DNA from: Mikania micrantha
Lineage: Eukaryota; Streptophyta; Magnoliopsida; Asterales; Asteraceae
Length of the DNA: 64,000 nt
Direction: 5' to 3'
Assembly (NCBI GenBank): GCA_009363875.1
Contig: CM018691.1
Span: 123,567,404 to 123,631,403 of the forward strand
Part shown: positions 21,516 through 33,177 of the stretch, piece after piece
How the letters are laid out: each line of letters starts with the position of its first letter
How positions within the stretch are numbered: position 1 is the stretch's first letter
The notes under the pieces: generated by a model
The model's input: only the letters and a program-made list of their open reading frames with translations
Databases searched by the model: none
Told to the model about the DNA's origin: nothing
Translations under genes and position numbers: made by a program

Positions 21516-24500
21516 TCAATTCTCGAATAGATGGGGATACTTCGCTTTCATGTTGTCCTCGCGTTCCCAGGTAAACTCTGGTCCACGCTTGGAGTTCCAT
21601 CGAACCTTTACAATAGGGATACGGCTTCGTTTCAGTCTCTTGACTTCACGTTCCATAATCTCTACAGGTTCTTCGATGAAATGTAGTTGTTCATCAATCT
21701 GTATCTCTTCCAATGGTATGATCAATGTTTCATCTGCTAGACACCTCTTGAGATTTGATACATGAAACACATCGTGTACTCCACTGAGTTCATCAGGGAG
21801 TCTGAGTCTGTATGCCACAGGACTTATACGTTGAGTAATCTCAAATGGTCCAACATACCGAGGTGCTAGTTTGCCTTTAGCCCCAAAACGAACTACGCCT
21901 TTCCATGGGGACACTTTCAACATGACTCGGTCACCCACATCGAATTCCAAAGGCTTGCGCCGTTTGTCTGCGTAACTCTTTTGGCGGCTACGTGTTACTT
22001 GTAATCGTCGTTGTATCTGGGCTATCTTATCAGTAGTTTCCTGAATAAGTTCAGGCCCAGTTATTCTGTTGTCTCCCACTTCGGTCCAACAAATTGGAGA
22101 CCGACATTTTCTACCGTAGAGTGCTTCAAACGGAGCACATCCAATGCTGCTGTGGTAGCTATTATTGTAGGAGAACTCAATAAGTGGTAAATGTGTGTCC
22201 CAATTTCCACCGAAGTCTAGGATGCATGTTCTCAACATATCCTCTAGGGTTTCAATAGTGCGCTCGCTTTGTCCATCCGTTTGTGGATGATAAGCAGTGC
22301 TCAAGTTAACACGTGTCCCTAAGGATTGTTGCAATGATTGCCAGAACCGCGAAGTGAATCGACTGTCCCGGTCTGAGATAATAGACAATGGCACACCGTG
22401 CCTCACTACTATTTCATCAATGTATAGTCTTGCAAGTTTCTCCATCTTGTATGTTTCTCTGATTGGCAAGAAATGCGCGGACTTGGTTAATCTATCAATG
22501 ATAACCCAAATCGAATCGTGTCCGCTGGAAGTGCGGGGTAGCTTGGTAATGAAATCCATAGCTATTTGTTCCCACTTCCATTGTGGTATCTCTGGTTGCT
22601 CCAGCAAACCCGAAGGTTTCTGGTGTTCAGCTTTGACTTTGGCACAAGTGATACATTTGCCAACATAAGTGGCAATGTCTTTATTCATGCCTGGCCACCA
22701 ATAAAATGACCTAAGATCTTGGTACATCTTATCAGCACCAGGATGAACTGAATAACGTGTCTTGTGTGCCTCGTCAAGTATGAGTGTTCGAAGTTCATCT
22801 AATGCTGGAATCCAAACACGATCCAGATAGTAGATAACTCCATCTTGCTTTGTCTTGAAATGTTTCTCGGCTCCACAATCGAGCTCGCGTTTCAGATTGT
22901 CTCTTGCCACTGCCTCCTGTTGTGCTTGTAAGATATGATCTCTCAAACTTGTTTGCACCGTCATGCCCATAGCGCGAACGCGTAAGGGTTTGACTCTTTC
23001 CTTCCGACTCAAAGCATCTGCAACAACATTTGCTTTGCCCGGATGGTATTTGATCACACAATCGTAATCGTTCAGGAGTTCAACCCAACGTCTCTGTCTC
23101 ATGTTAAGCTCCTTCTGATCAAATATGTGCTGTAAACTCTTGTGATCTGCGAAGATAGTGCATTTGGTACCATAAAGGTAATGTCTCCAAATCTTTAGTG
23201 CAAAAACCACAGCTCCCAGTTCAAGATCATGCGTCGTGTAATTCTTCTCGTGTATCTTCAGCTGTCGTGAGGCATAAGCAATGACTTTGTCTCGTTGCAT
23301 CAAAACACATCCGAGTCCCTGATGGGAAGCATCACAGTAAACTACAAAGTCATCACTGCCTTCTGGGAGTGTTAGGATTGGAGCATTGCACAATCTTTGT
23401 TTCAGTGTCTGGAAAGCCTCTTCTTGTTTATGAGTCCACACAAAAGGTTCAGACTTCTGTGTGAGTTTGGTGTGGGGCAAGGCTATCTTAGAGAAATTCG
23501 AAATGAATCTCCTGTAATAACCTGCCAATCCCAAGAATGATCGGATCTCTGTCGGTGTTGTAGGCACATCCCAGTTCTTGATTGCTTCTATCTTGGCAGG
23601 ATCCACATGAATACCATTACTGTTAATCACGTGACCCAAAAACTGAACTTCTCTTAACCAAAATTCACACTTAGAGAATTTGGCATAGAGTTGTTCTTCT
23701 TTCAGAAGCTCCAAAACTGTCCTGAGGTGTTGCTCGTGTTCTTTCTCGTTCTTTGAGTAAATTAGTATATCGTCGATGAAGACGATCACAAACTGATCTA
23801 AATACGGCTTGCACACCCGGTTCATCAAGTCCATGAACACAGCCGGTGCGTTCGTTAATCCAAATGGCATCACCATGAATTCGTAATGTCCATATCGGGT
23901 ACGAAAAGCCGTCTTTGGTATGTCTTCCTCTTGAATCCGGAGCTGATGATAACCTGATCTCAGGTCTATCTTTGAAAAGTACTGTGCTCCCTGTAACTGA
24001 TCAAACAAATCATCAATCCTCGGTAACGGGTACCGGTTCTTGATGGTGAGTTTGTTGAGTTCTCGATAATTGATGCACATTCTGAAAGTTCCATCCTTCT
24101 TCTTGACAAAAAGAACCGGAGCTCCCCACGGGGAAAAGCTCGGTCGGATGAATCCTTTATCGAGAAGTTCTTGCAATTGGTTAGACAACTCTTGCATCTC
24201 AGATGGTGCGAGTCTGTAGGGAGACTTGGCTACAGGAGTTGCTCCCGGGATTAAATCGATTCGGAATTGTACCGATCTCTCAGGTGGCAGTCCCGGTAAG
24301 TCATCCGGAAATACTTCTGCAAAATCTCTCACAACTGGCACATCTTGAATCTTGATTACCTTCTTGTCTTTCTGAATCACATGAGCTAGAAATGCAACAC
24401 ATTGTTTCCGTAAGTACCTGCGAGCTTTCATGCACGAAATGATCTTGACACTGCGTTTCGCTTGGTCTCCACGAATCTCCAAGACCTCATTGTTTTCCAT

Positions 24501-26120
24501 AGGAATACGTAGTAGCTTATCGGAATAGATGAACTCAACTCGATTAAGAGATAGCCAATCCATTCCGATGATGATGTCGAAACTGCCCAGCTCCATCGGT
24601 ATCAAGTCGATGGAAAATGTATGATCACCAAGTGTTAGTGGGCAATTTCTAAGTACTGTGTCAACTGAGATCTGTTTGCCATTAGCTATCTCAATAGTAT
24701 AAGGGGAGTCTAATGATTCCTCAACATGATTAAGATGGCTAGCAAAATCGGATGAGATAAAACTCTGATCCGCACCAGTGTCAAATAATATAGATGCATA
24801 AAAATCAGATAGAAGAAATGTACCCGTAATGACATTCGGGTCCTGTCTTGCTGCAGCAGCTCCTATCTGAAAAGCTCGTCCTCTTGGTGCTTGAGCCCTT
24901 TGTTGATTTCTCTTGGGACAATCCCGAGAGAAGTGACCAGGTTCGCCACAGTTGTAGCAAGACCTGTGATCGGTAGCAGCAGTAGTGGCTGCATTGTTGT
25001 TTCTGTTTTGAGTCCTCGGACTCTTGCAGTAGTTTGCTGTATGACCAAATCTCCCACAGTTGGTGCAGTGTCTGCACGGGACATTTGGTAGATGATGAAA
25101 CTGACATGAATTGCACAGAAGTGCAGTGCCAGTGTATGGCTTCCTGATCTCCAACGGGGGTGGCTGGTTGCGCATCGGAGCTTGAGTAGTGGCAGCAAAG
25201 TTTCTGGCCACCTTTTGTCTCTTAGCCGGACGTTAGTCCGACTTCTTGGAAGTTCCAGCCTTGGCTGAGTCAGCCTCCTTCTTGAATGCCCCAGAGGCAA
25301 CCATCATATCTGTCAGTGATGCTGACAGTGTAACAGCTAATTCCATGGTGGTAGGGTGAGCAGAAATCACATGACCTCGGATACTGGGCGGTAATCCACC
25401 AACATAACGCTCAATCCTCTTCTCAAGTGTCGGCACCACATCAGGTGCTAAAGTGGCCAACTCATGAAATCTTGTGGTGTAAGCCAGATGCCCACCATCA
25501 ATCATAACCAGGTTGAGCAGCTCAGTTTCAAGCTTCTTCAACTCGTTCCTCGGGCAAAACTCCGCCCGCAGCATAGCTTTAAAGTCATCCCAAGGCATAG
25601 CCTGGGCCTCATCTCGACCTCTGATCGCAACCTGAGCGTTCCACCAAGTTAACGCTCGCTTATGAAATGAGCCAGCAGCATACTTGACTCTGTTCTGTTT
25701 AGGACAGCCACTGATGTCAAGGGTGGTTTCCATCTTCTCGATCCACTGGATCAATCCAACAGCACCCTCACTGCCACTAAAACTGGGTGGCTTGCAACCT
25801 ACAAAGTTCTTGTAGGCGTAATCCTGATTCTGCCGGGTGTTGCCACTGCCTTCTCCAGTTGAGTTGGCAGCATTGTTACTGTTGTTACTGTTAATCCGGT
25901 TCATCATCTCTGGGATTACATCCCTCAGCTGGCTAGTCAGAAGAGTGGCCAAGGCCACAGTAGCAGGATCCAACTGAAAAGCCGGTGGTGGCGGAGGAGG
26001 AGGTGGAGGTGGTTGTAGATGTGGAGGAGAGTCTGGCGGTGTCGGTGTAGATGAGTGCGGAGCTGAACCTTGAGTCAGGGGTAGCAGAGGTGGTTGTCTT
26101 CTCGGCGGCATTCTGATCAT
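21516..26120 (-). pseudogene. Tekay element C gag-pol, almost intact (one nonsense codon)
   Basis: The frame runs from gag (Met at 26120 or 26111) to a stop at 21516, about 1535 codons, with a single interruption: TAA at about 25233, where B has AAA (Lys). Domains in order: polyproline; gag domain (RALTWWNAQV); knuckles CTNCGRFGHTANYC and CYNCGEPGHFSRDC; protease ILFDTGADQSF; RT with SKIDLRSGYHQ and FIDDIL; RNase H with VVYCDASHQGLGC and IFADHKSL; integrase zinc finger (HKTRYSVHPGADK...CITC); core residues in AMDFITKLP, IISDRDSRF and QSERTIETLE; and a C-terminal chromodomain (IPIVKVRWNSKRGPEFTWERE). The chromodomain and gag type place it in the Tekay/Del lineage. It replicates through a cytoplasmic RNA intermediate and inserts in the nucleus. 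All catalytic motifs look intact. Confidence 0.95.
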
Positions 26121-26270
26121 AACCGAAAATAAATCGGTTAGTGAAGTGATCAGAAGCAGAAGACATATGCAAATAGAATCCTATGTCACATGATTTCTAT
26201 ATGAGGGTCCCTAGGTTATAGTCTAGGCCAAACCGTTTAAGTAATATGACCTATATTTCTCTATAACCAT

Positions 26271-26283
26271 GGCTCTGATACCA
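26271..26283 (-). other. Primer-binding site of element C
   Basis: TGGTATCAGAGCC on the minus strand, three bases from the LTR end; complementary to the 3' end of plant initiator tRNA-Met. Identical in position and sequence to that of B. Confidence 0.9.
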
Positions 26284-26286
26284 ATC

Positions 26287-29200
26287 TGTCACACCCCGGG
26301 CCGGCGGGAACGGATCGTGTTTTCCCGTCGGGCGGAATGTTCCTGGGGCGCGATATCATTGTGTTGATAATCAAATGATCAGATTGTTTACATAGCACAT
26401 GAGATATAAATGAGAAATGCTAATCATGACATGAAATAGAATTACAAAGTTAAATTACATTGTACTTCATAATTTAACTAAGTAAATCTAATCAAAAGAA
26501 TCAATGAGTTTATATCTTGATCTGTACAAGATATACAAAAGTGATTCATAGTTCTGTCATATCAAAATGTATGCAACCAAAAGAAAGCTAGGTCTTCTAT
26601 GAGTCCACTAGCTTATCATTTGCATATAGTATCTACACCTGTCCGTCACCTGAGAAAACATGTAATTTAAACAAAGTCAACACTAGGTTGGTGAGTTCAT
26701 AAGTATGTAAATTGAAAACCATTGAACTGATCATGCAAACATTCACACTGTCATATCTGTTGCTTGTATACCTGTTTCACCTGTTCCACCCAATGGCCTC
26801 TCCTTAGTTATATGTACAAGTAGTATATCGCCTAATTAAGTATGCTTATATATAGGGAATCACGAAAGGGTCAAGCCCAGACGCTATCCCACCACATTCT
26901 TAACCAAACTCCACACCACTTGCGATACAACTAAAGATATCCACTTCCCAATTATCCGAATTGTCCGTTGTGTCATCATATGTAGAATAATAATATAGTA
27001 AGAGGAGTTTAGTTATCAAACCGAAGTATTGATAAACCCTCGTTGAATTAAGGAATTTAGATTATTTAAATCTAATCCTTATATTATTCTATTACTTGAG
27101 AGGTTAACTTTTATATTACACTTTTAATTTAATTAAAAGTATTAGTTAACTGTTCACCATATGTCTCCAAATGTAGCGTATAGAATCCGAATGGAATCCA
27201 TTTTAATCCTCACGTAATCAGATTAAAATGCATTCCATTCTCTCATATCCCGCCGTGTGATCCCAAAGTTTCCGTGTGGGATTTAATCATGTGATTAACA
27301 AAGTCAAATAAGAACTTGTCTTATTACGTTATGATAATCGGGTGTAAATGACAAGAATCCCATGAAGTTACGTTATCATGACCGTCATTTACTGAACCCA
27401 TGTGTTTCCCAAAGTATCCGTGTGGGAATGTTCTCGTGTGTTTAACAAAGTCGAATAAGAACTTGTCTTATTACGTTATGTTAAATAGGTGTAAATGACA
27501 AGAATCCCATGAAGTTACGTTATCATGACCGTCATTTACTGAACCCATGTGTTTCCTAAAGTATCCGTGTGGGAATGTTCTCGTGTGTTTAACAAAGTCG
27601 AATAAGAACTTGTCTTATTACGTTATGTTAAATAGGTGTAAATGACAAGAATCCCATGAAGTTACGTTATCATGACCGTCATTTACTGAACCCATGTGTT
27701 TCCCAAAGTATCCGTGTGGGAATGTTCTCGTGTGTTTAACAAAGTCGAATAAGAACTTGTCTTATTACGTTATGTTAAATATGTGTAAATGACAAGAATC
27801 CCATGAAGTTACGTTATCATGACCGTCATTTACTGTAAATGATAAGAATCGTCATTTACTGAATCCATGTGTTCCCAAAGTATCCATGAGGGAACGTTCT
27901 CGTTTTACAGTTAAGTGTAGATTGTCTAAGTACTTGATCATGTGGAAATAACTAAGTGTTATAAGTTTAATCTTATAACTAAGTTATTATAATGTGTTGA
28001 TGATTAAGAATTATCTTATCATCATTATATGAGTTTCCCTGTTATCTCATAATCATACAAGCATGCATACAATGATAAGCGATAATAAATAATTTAATAT
28101 TATCAAATCAAAGTATAAATAACATGTTAAGCAAACTTTTAAATAAATAAAAGTAAACATGTTTCTCAGCCCCGAGAGTTAAAATCAGTCAAGATTTAAA
28201 GAAAAAGGGGGCATATGAACTCACCTTGTAGTGGTTGCAGTTGACTTAGTCTAAAAAGAGAATGCACGCGCTCTTGTTTTGTACTCGTTGTTGTTTTCAC
28301 GATCCTGTATTGATTTCATGTTGTTTGAAGTTTATTAGTATAAGATTGTAAAGACTTGTGTGTGATCGTGTTAACCATAAACCTTGGTTAACACGCGTAA
28401 GTCTCGGTCGACATTCGGCCCTTCTATACTTGTTATTGATTATTCCCATCCTTGTACTAATTAGCACGGTTTTGTTTTATACCTTATTACTTGTTTAAGT
28501 TTATCTTGACTGTAAATTATCATGTAATATAACTTGACTCCTTATCATCTTCTAAGTATATAGTTTAACCCTTTAGTTCTAAAACTTTGTGTGTTACCCG
28601 AGTAAAACTTGATTTGTTACCGACATATCTATTAACCCACCATGACTTGTCTTTGTAAAGCTTAGTGTTTTAGATTTTGTGAAGCCATTTAAACCATAAC
28701 CACTCTTATGGTACACTAAGTTACTATTCATAAAATGTGTGCTCATAACTTTAGTTTTACAACGTTTTTATATCTTATGTCACGTGTCCCCGGCAATTAA
28801 ATGTGGGTCGAATTAGTCTCATGGGCCGACTTAGCCTATTGGGCCGGAACAGTGGCATGGACCGCATAGTTGGGCCAAATCAACTATGTTCTGGGCCGGC
28901 TAGTAAGTCGTGGGCCAAACAGCTTACATGGGCCTACCGAATGGCTGGAAAGATTTTCTGGGCCATCACAGGCCGTTGGCCTTAAAACCAAAGTGGGCCA
29001 AGAGGGTGGGCCGAGGGAATGCTGTAGGGCCGCACTGTTGGCTTTAGCCCAATAAAGGGCTGTTGGATCTGAACATAATTAGTGGGTCATGACACTGAGT
29101 TTGGGTCGTATGGGCTAGATAGAGGGGTTGGGCCAAGTCCTTGGGCCTTCTATTCGAGCCCAACATGTGAATGTAAGTCTTCATCAGTTGTGTGAACCAA

Positions 29201-30926
29201 AGGGTTGGGTCAAACGGTTGATTTAAACCAATTAAAAGGTTGTTGGACCAAATGAAAAAGAGATGGGCCTCATTACGAATCTGGACCTAAATAGTTCCTG
29301 GGCCAACCCAATGTACTGTGCCATAATAACCATCCGTGGACCATAAGACATGTGCAGTCAGCTAAACGTAATGGTCCAGATGTGTTCTGTAGGTCGAATG
29401 AGAGTAGCAGCAGACTAGGAAACTTTCGCACAAAGCTTGGTTGACCACCGACTGACATGGGAACGAATGAAAGTGATGGCTGCAGAATGGTTGGTTCCAG
29501 TCGAATGAAAGTTGGTCAAGTGATTCGGCGAATGAAGGGGGGTGGCCGGCCGAATGAGATGTTTCTGTCGAATGAATCTGTGGATCAGGGCGAAGGAGTA
29601 GTGGCGAATGGTCTGTTCCGGTCGAATGACAAGAACTACTGCAGGAGAGGGATTGGCCGCATAAGGTCCACATTCGGCCCTAGCCTTCCGCGTATGAAAG
29701 CCCTTCGGCCCTAGTCATTCGGCCGACTGTAGGCCTTTGATCCCAAGCAGATTCGACGAGTTCTAAGTGTGACAGAAAGAGGCTGTTCGCTGGTGATGTG
29801 GGGTGAGGGCTGGGTTTCTAGGTGTATGGTTCGAGGGGGAGGGACCCATAACCAGCTGAAATGAGAGTTCAACAAAAGGGTGTAAAACCCTAATTTTTCG
29901 CTATCTTTGCATCACAATACCTCGATTTTCAGTAGTATTTAGCTCCGATCTGTTGTACTTTCGTGTAGAGCACGATGAGAGCTTCGTGTGGGTTCGAAAA
30001 TGGAATGATTTGGTTGAGAAATGAGAGAGATATGGAAGAGAGAAGGTTGTAGGTGGCTAGGGTTTTCAAAACCGGGTTTTTGGTTTGTGGGGAAGAAGAT
30101 GAAGTGGGAAATGAGAGGATTTCACTCATTTAAGTGTATTTATACCCCGAGGGTGTTCGGGTTCGTTTTCGTTGCTCGGTTCACGTTTTCGTTACGTTTC
30201 CGGATAATTACGCGTAATTTAAATGGAATTAAATAAAAGGAGTTAAATTATTTATTTTGATGAGTTTCAAAATTGTAAAATGTTATTTATTTTATTTTAT
30301 TAAATTATTTTCGTTCGTGACGTGTTTTCGTTGTCGTTTCGTCAGATCGCGTAACCTTCGCGCGTAATTCGTTCGAATCGTCACCCGAACGAATACGATG
30401 ATGGTTTTGCTTTCTGACTTTTGTTTTCTACTTTTCAGTCATTATTTTAGAATTCTAAACTCACAGATATGTTTGTGTGAGTCGTCACTCACGCAAACAC
30501 ACTGTCAGTTCGTCATTCTGAAATAACACTGCATTTACGTTTTTATTGTGTTTCCTCACTGTCGGACTCAACTATACTTCATGATTTCACATTGTTTTTG
30601 TACAGACTTGTCGGTCATCTGATTCCTGTCATCTGTGGACATCAGATCGCAACCGATATGTTTCTGAATATTGTTTGAATACTGTTGTTTCTCATGATTT
30701 GTTGTGTTAACTGTAATTAAGTTTTCACTTAATAAACACAACTAATGTTTCAAATGTACGTTGTACTTAATGTATTTAAGTTTATACAAAAATACGTACA
30801 ACGATTCCTTGTATTTAGGATTCTGTTAATACAAGTACTGTTTAAACTCACGTATGTACACATAGTATAAGGTGAAAGTACACATACCGTACGGACTTGC
30901 CGGACGATCTGGCACTTGCTGTTACA
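26287..30926 (-). mobile_element. 5' LTR of Tekay element C (4640 bp)
   Basis: Same termini, TATA box (26845-26857), donor-like site (26645-26654), four 147-bp units (27262-27836), TGGGCC cluster (28821-29165) and CGTC hairpins as the LTR at 16821-21461. Only scattered substitutions separate the two, for instance CTCCTAT versus CTCATAT near 27243. The two LTRs are thus young or recently homogenised. A polypurine tract and the end of another internal region follow at 30927, so this LTR is also the 3' LTR of a third unit. No gene is seen. Confidence 0.93.
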
Positions 30927-31559
30927 GTCTCCCCTTGTTAAAGAAATTTCGTCCCGAAATTTAAGCATCAAAGTCGGGTTTCAATTCTCGAATAGATGGG
31001 GATACTTCGCTTTCATGTTGTCCTCGCGTTCCCAGGTAAACTCTGGTCCACGCTTGGAGTTCCATCGAACCTTTACAATAGGGATACGGCTTCGTTTCAG
31101 TCTCTTGACTTCACGTTCCATAATCTCTACAGGTTCTTCGATGAAATGTAGTTGTTCATCAATCTGTATCTCTTCCAATGGTATGATCAATGTTTCATCT
31201 GCTAGACACCTCTTGAGATTTGATACATGAAACACATCGTGTACTCCACTGAGTTCATCAGGGAGTCTGAGTCTGTATGCCACAGGACTTATACGTTGAG
31301 TAATCTCAAATGGTCCAACATACCGAGGTGCTAGTTTGCCTTTAGCCCCAAAACGAACTACGCCTTTCCATGGGGACACTTTCAACATGACTCGGTCACC
31401 CACATCGAATTCCAAAGGCTTGCGCCGTTTGTCTGCGTAACTCTTTTGGCGGCTACGTGTTACTTGTAATCGTCGTTGTATCTGGGCTATCTTATCAGTA
31501 GTTTCCTGAATAAGTTCAGGCCCAGTTATTCTGTTGTCTCCCACTTCGGTCCAACAAAT
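30927..31559 (-). pseudogene. Third tandem unit: integrase C-terminus and chromodomain only
   Basis: After the polypurine tract the sequence repeats the last ~630 bases of the element C internal region: from CWTEVGDNRITGPEL (integrase C-terminal part) through GDRVMLKVSPWKG to the chromodomain and stop near 30981. Upstream coding is gone: at 31555-31559 (CAAAT) the sequence jumps straight into the start of an LTR. The open frame that continues into the LTR piece is accidental. Confidence 0.9.
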
Positions 31560-31730
31560 CGTCGTTGTACTTAATGTATTTAAGTTTATACAAAAATACG
31601 TACAACGATTCCTTGTATTTAGGATTCTGTTAATACAAGTACTGTTTAAACTCACGTATGTACACATAGTATAAGGTGAAAGTACACATACCGTACGGAC
31701 TTGCCGGACGATCTGGCACTTGCTGTTACA
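31560..31730 (-). mobile_element. LTR terminal fragment (~170 bp) of the third unit
   Basis: The segment matches bases 21294-21461 of the complete LTR, including the CGTTGTAC...GTACAACG hairpin and the TGTTACA end. It is the outer (5') end of the array's outermost LTR, fused to the integrase fragment by a deletion at CAAAT. The array's matching target duplication cannot be tested because the other end was lost at 14236. Confidence 0.9.
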
Positions 31731-31944
31731 GTTCTCCACGTCCAGAAGAGTCCCAAAATTAGACTGGACGCGTCCTTTTTGTAGAGAAGAAAAATTAGGG
31801 TTTTGGAGCTGAAAATGCATGGGGCGCATCGCCTAGTGGAGGTGCGTGGGGCTAGGCGATGCGCGCGAGACAGAATAGTTGGGCGGCTTGCGATCGGTCG
31901 CTCTGACTAGGCGATGCGCGCGGAAGGTTTTGGGCCAGAGAATG
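31731..31944. other. Array flank with GCGCATCGCCTAG palindromes (possibly Athila 5' region)
   Basis: This short region has GCGCATCGCCTAG and, 15 bases on, its exact inverse CTAGGCGATGCGC (about 31826-31866), then another CTAGGCGATGCGC near 31906. Similar AGGCG/CGCCT words occur in the Athila spacer (9611, 10190-10310). I infer that it is part of the Athila element that hosts the Tekay array. It carries no gene. Confidence 0.4.
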
Positions 31945-31952
31945 TTCCCAGG
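31945..31952. repeat. hAT target-site duplication TTCCCAGG (left)
   Basis: Exact 8-base match to 36870-36877, directly outside both terminal inverted repeats. Eight bases is diagnostic for the hAT superfamily. Confidence 0.92.
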
Positions 31953-33177
31953 CAGGGGTGAGCAAAGTCAGTTACCGGTAAGGTTATAGGAGATGATGGG
32001 TTCATCGGTCTCACGGTGAAGCCCGAACCCGAAGTTATTCCTTAGTCATTCGATTGTGACTCTTCTGATGTAAGTGTTCTTAGTTAACTTCACTTTCATT
32101 TTGTTGTCAGATCTGTTATGGTTGTCATTTCGATTGTGTTGATCGGTTGGTATCGGTTTGGAATTCGTGTAAAAACTGTTATCGATATGAAATTGACGTC
32201 GTGTTTGTGATTCATCGTTCCTGTTTGATTTGAGCTCTTGATATATCAGATCTGTAATTATGTTTACAAGTTTTGGCTTGTATGTTAACATATCATGAAC
32301 AGTAACATGTACTGATGTATTGCAGTACCGTTTGCCCCAAAAGAAACACATAATTTTAATTTAATTTGCTGATTAATGGTTGATTAATTCATAAAGTAAT
32401 TGTAAACATTTCAATACCGATTCATCCAGAAATTCATGCTTTGCTATCTGTTTTTCTGTGGTCATTTTTATCTTGATCTATATATGAATCGTTATCTACA
32501 AATTGTTTGAATACTTCAGATTATTTATTGATTTCTCTTTTCTTCCTTAGTCATTCGATTGTGATTTGTGACTTGTGTTTTGAAGCATGAAATGCATTGT
32601 TTATTTGTGATTAACTTATGCACACAAGGTGCTCGATTAAATGCCACATTATGTTTCTTTGTTTTCTGAGTTTAAGAACTACAGGTAAACTGCATCAAAG
32701 GTTTTAGTTAAGTTTAAAATGTAGCTTTATGTTCCTTATAGCTATCAACTCTACAATTATGCACTTAACATTAGTTGAATGTCATTTGGATAATATATGC
32801 AAGAAACATGTTAAACCAACATTTGTTTACTATAAACCTTATTAACATTAGAGTGAACCGCCAAACGAACAGCACCTAACTAATCTTCTCATAATATAGA
32901 GAACACCAAGGGATATCCCCACCTTCATGCATACCTCATATAATTTCAAACACATAATATAATTAAAAGAACAAATGATAATTGGCGACAGTTGGTTAAT
33001 GTTGAAGACGTGAAAAAGTTTGGGACAACTGGTAAAGAAATCCAAAATGGAAAATAGACAAGTAACAAAATAATGAAACCATATTGAAATTGTTTGTTTG
33101 ATGCTATTCCACATCATTATTTGCATAACTTGGCTCGAGCTTCTCCGAAATTTCTACAAAAATAATTAAAAGATTGT

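Noticed and set aside
30981..31829. 282-codon frame joining an unknown N-terminus to integrase
   Set aside because: The N-terminal part is LTR and flank sequence read through a deletion junction; there is no reason to think it is a gene.
31953..33177. Possible additional captured gene in the left part of the hAT element
   Set aside because: Short open frames only, no recognisable domain or splice pattern.
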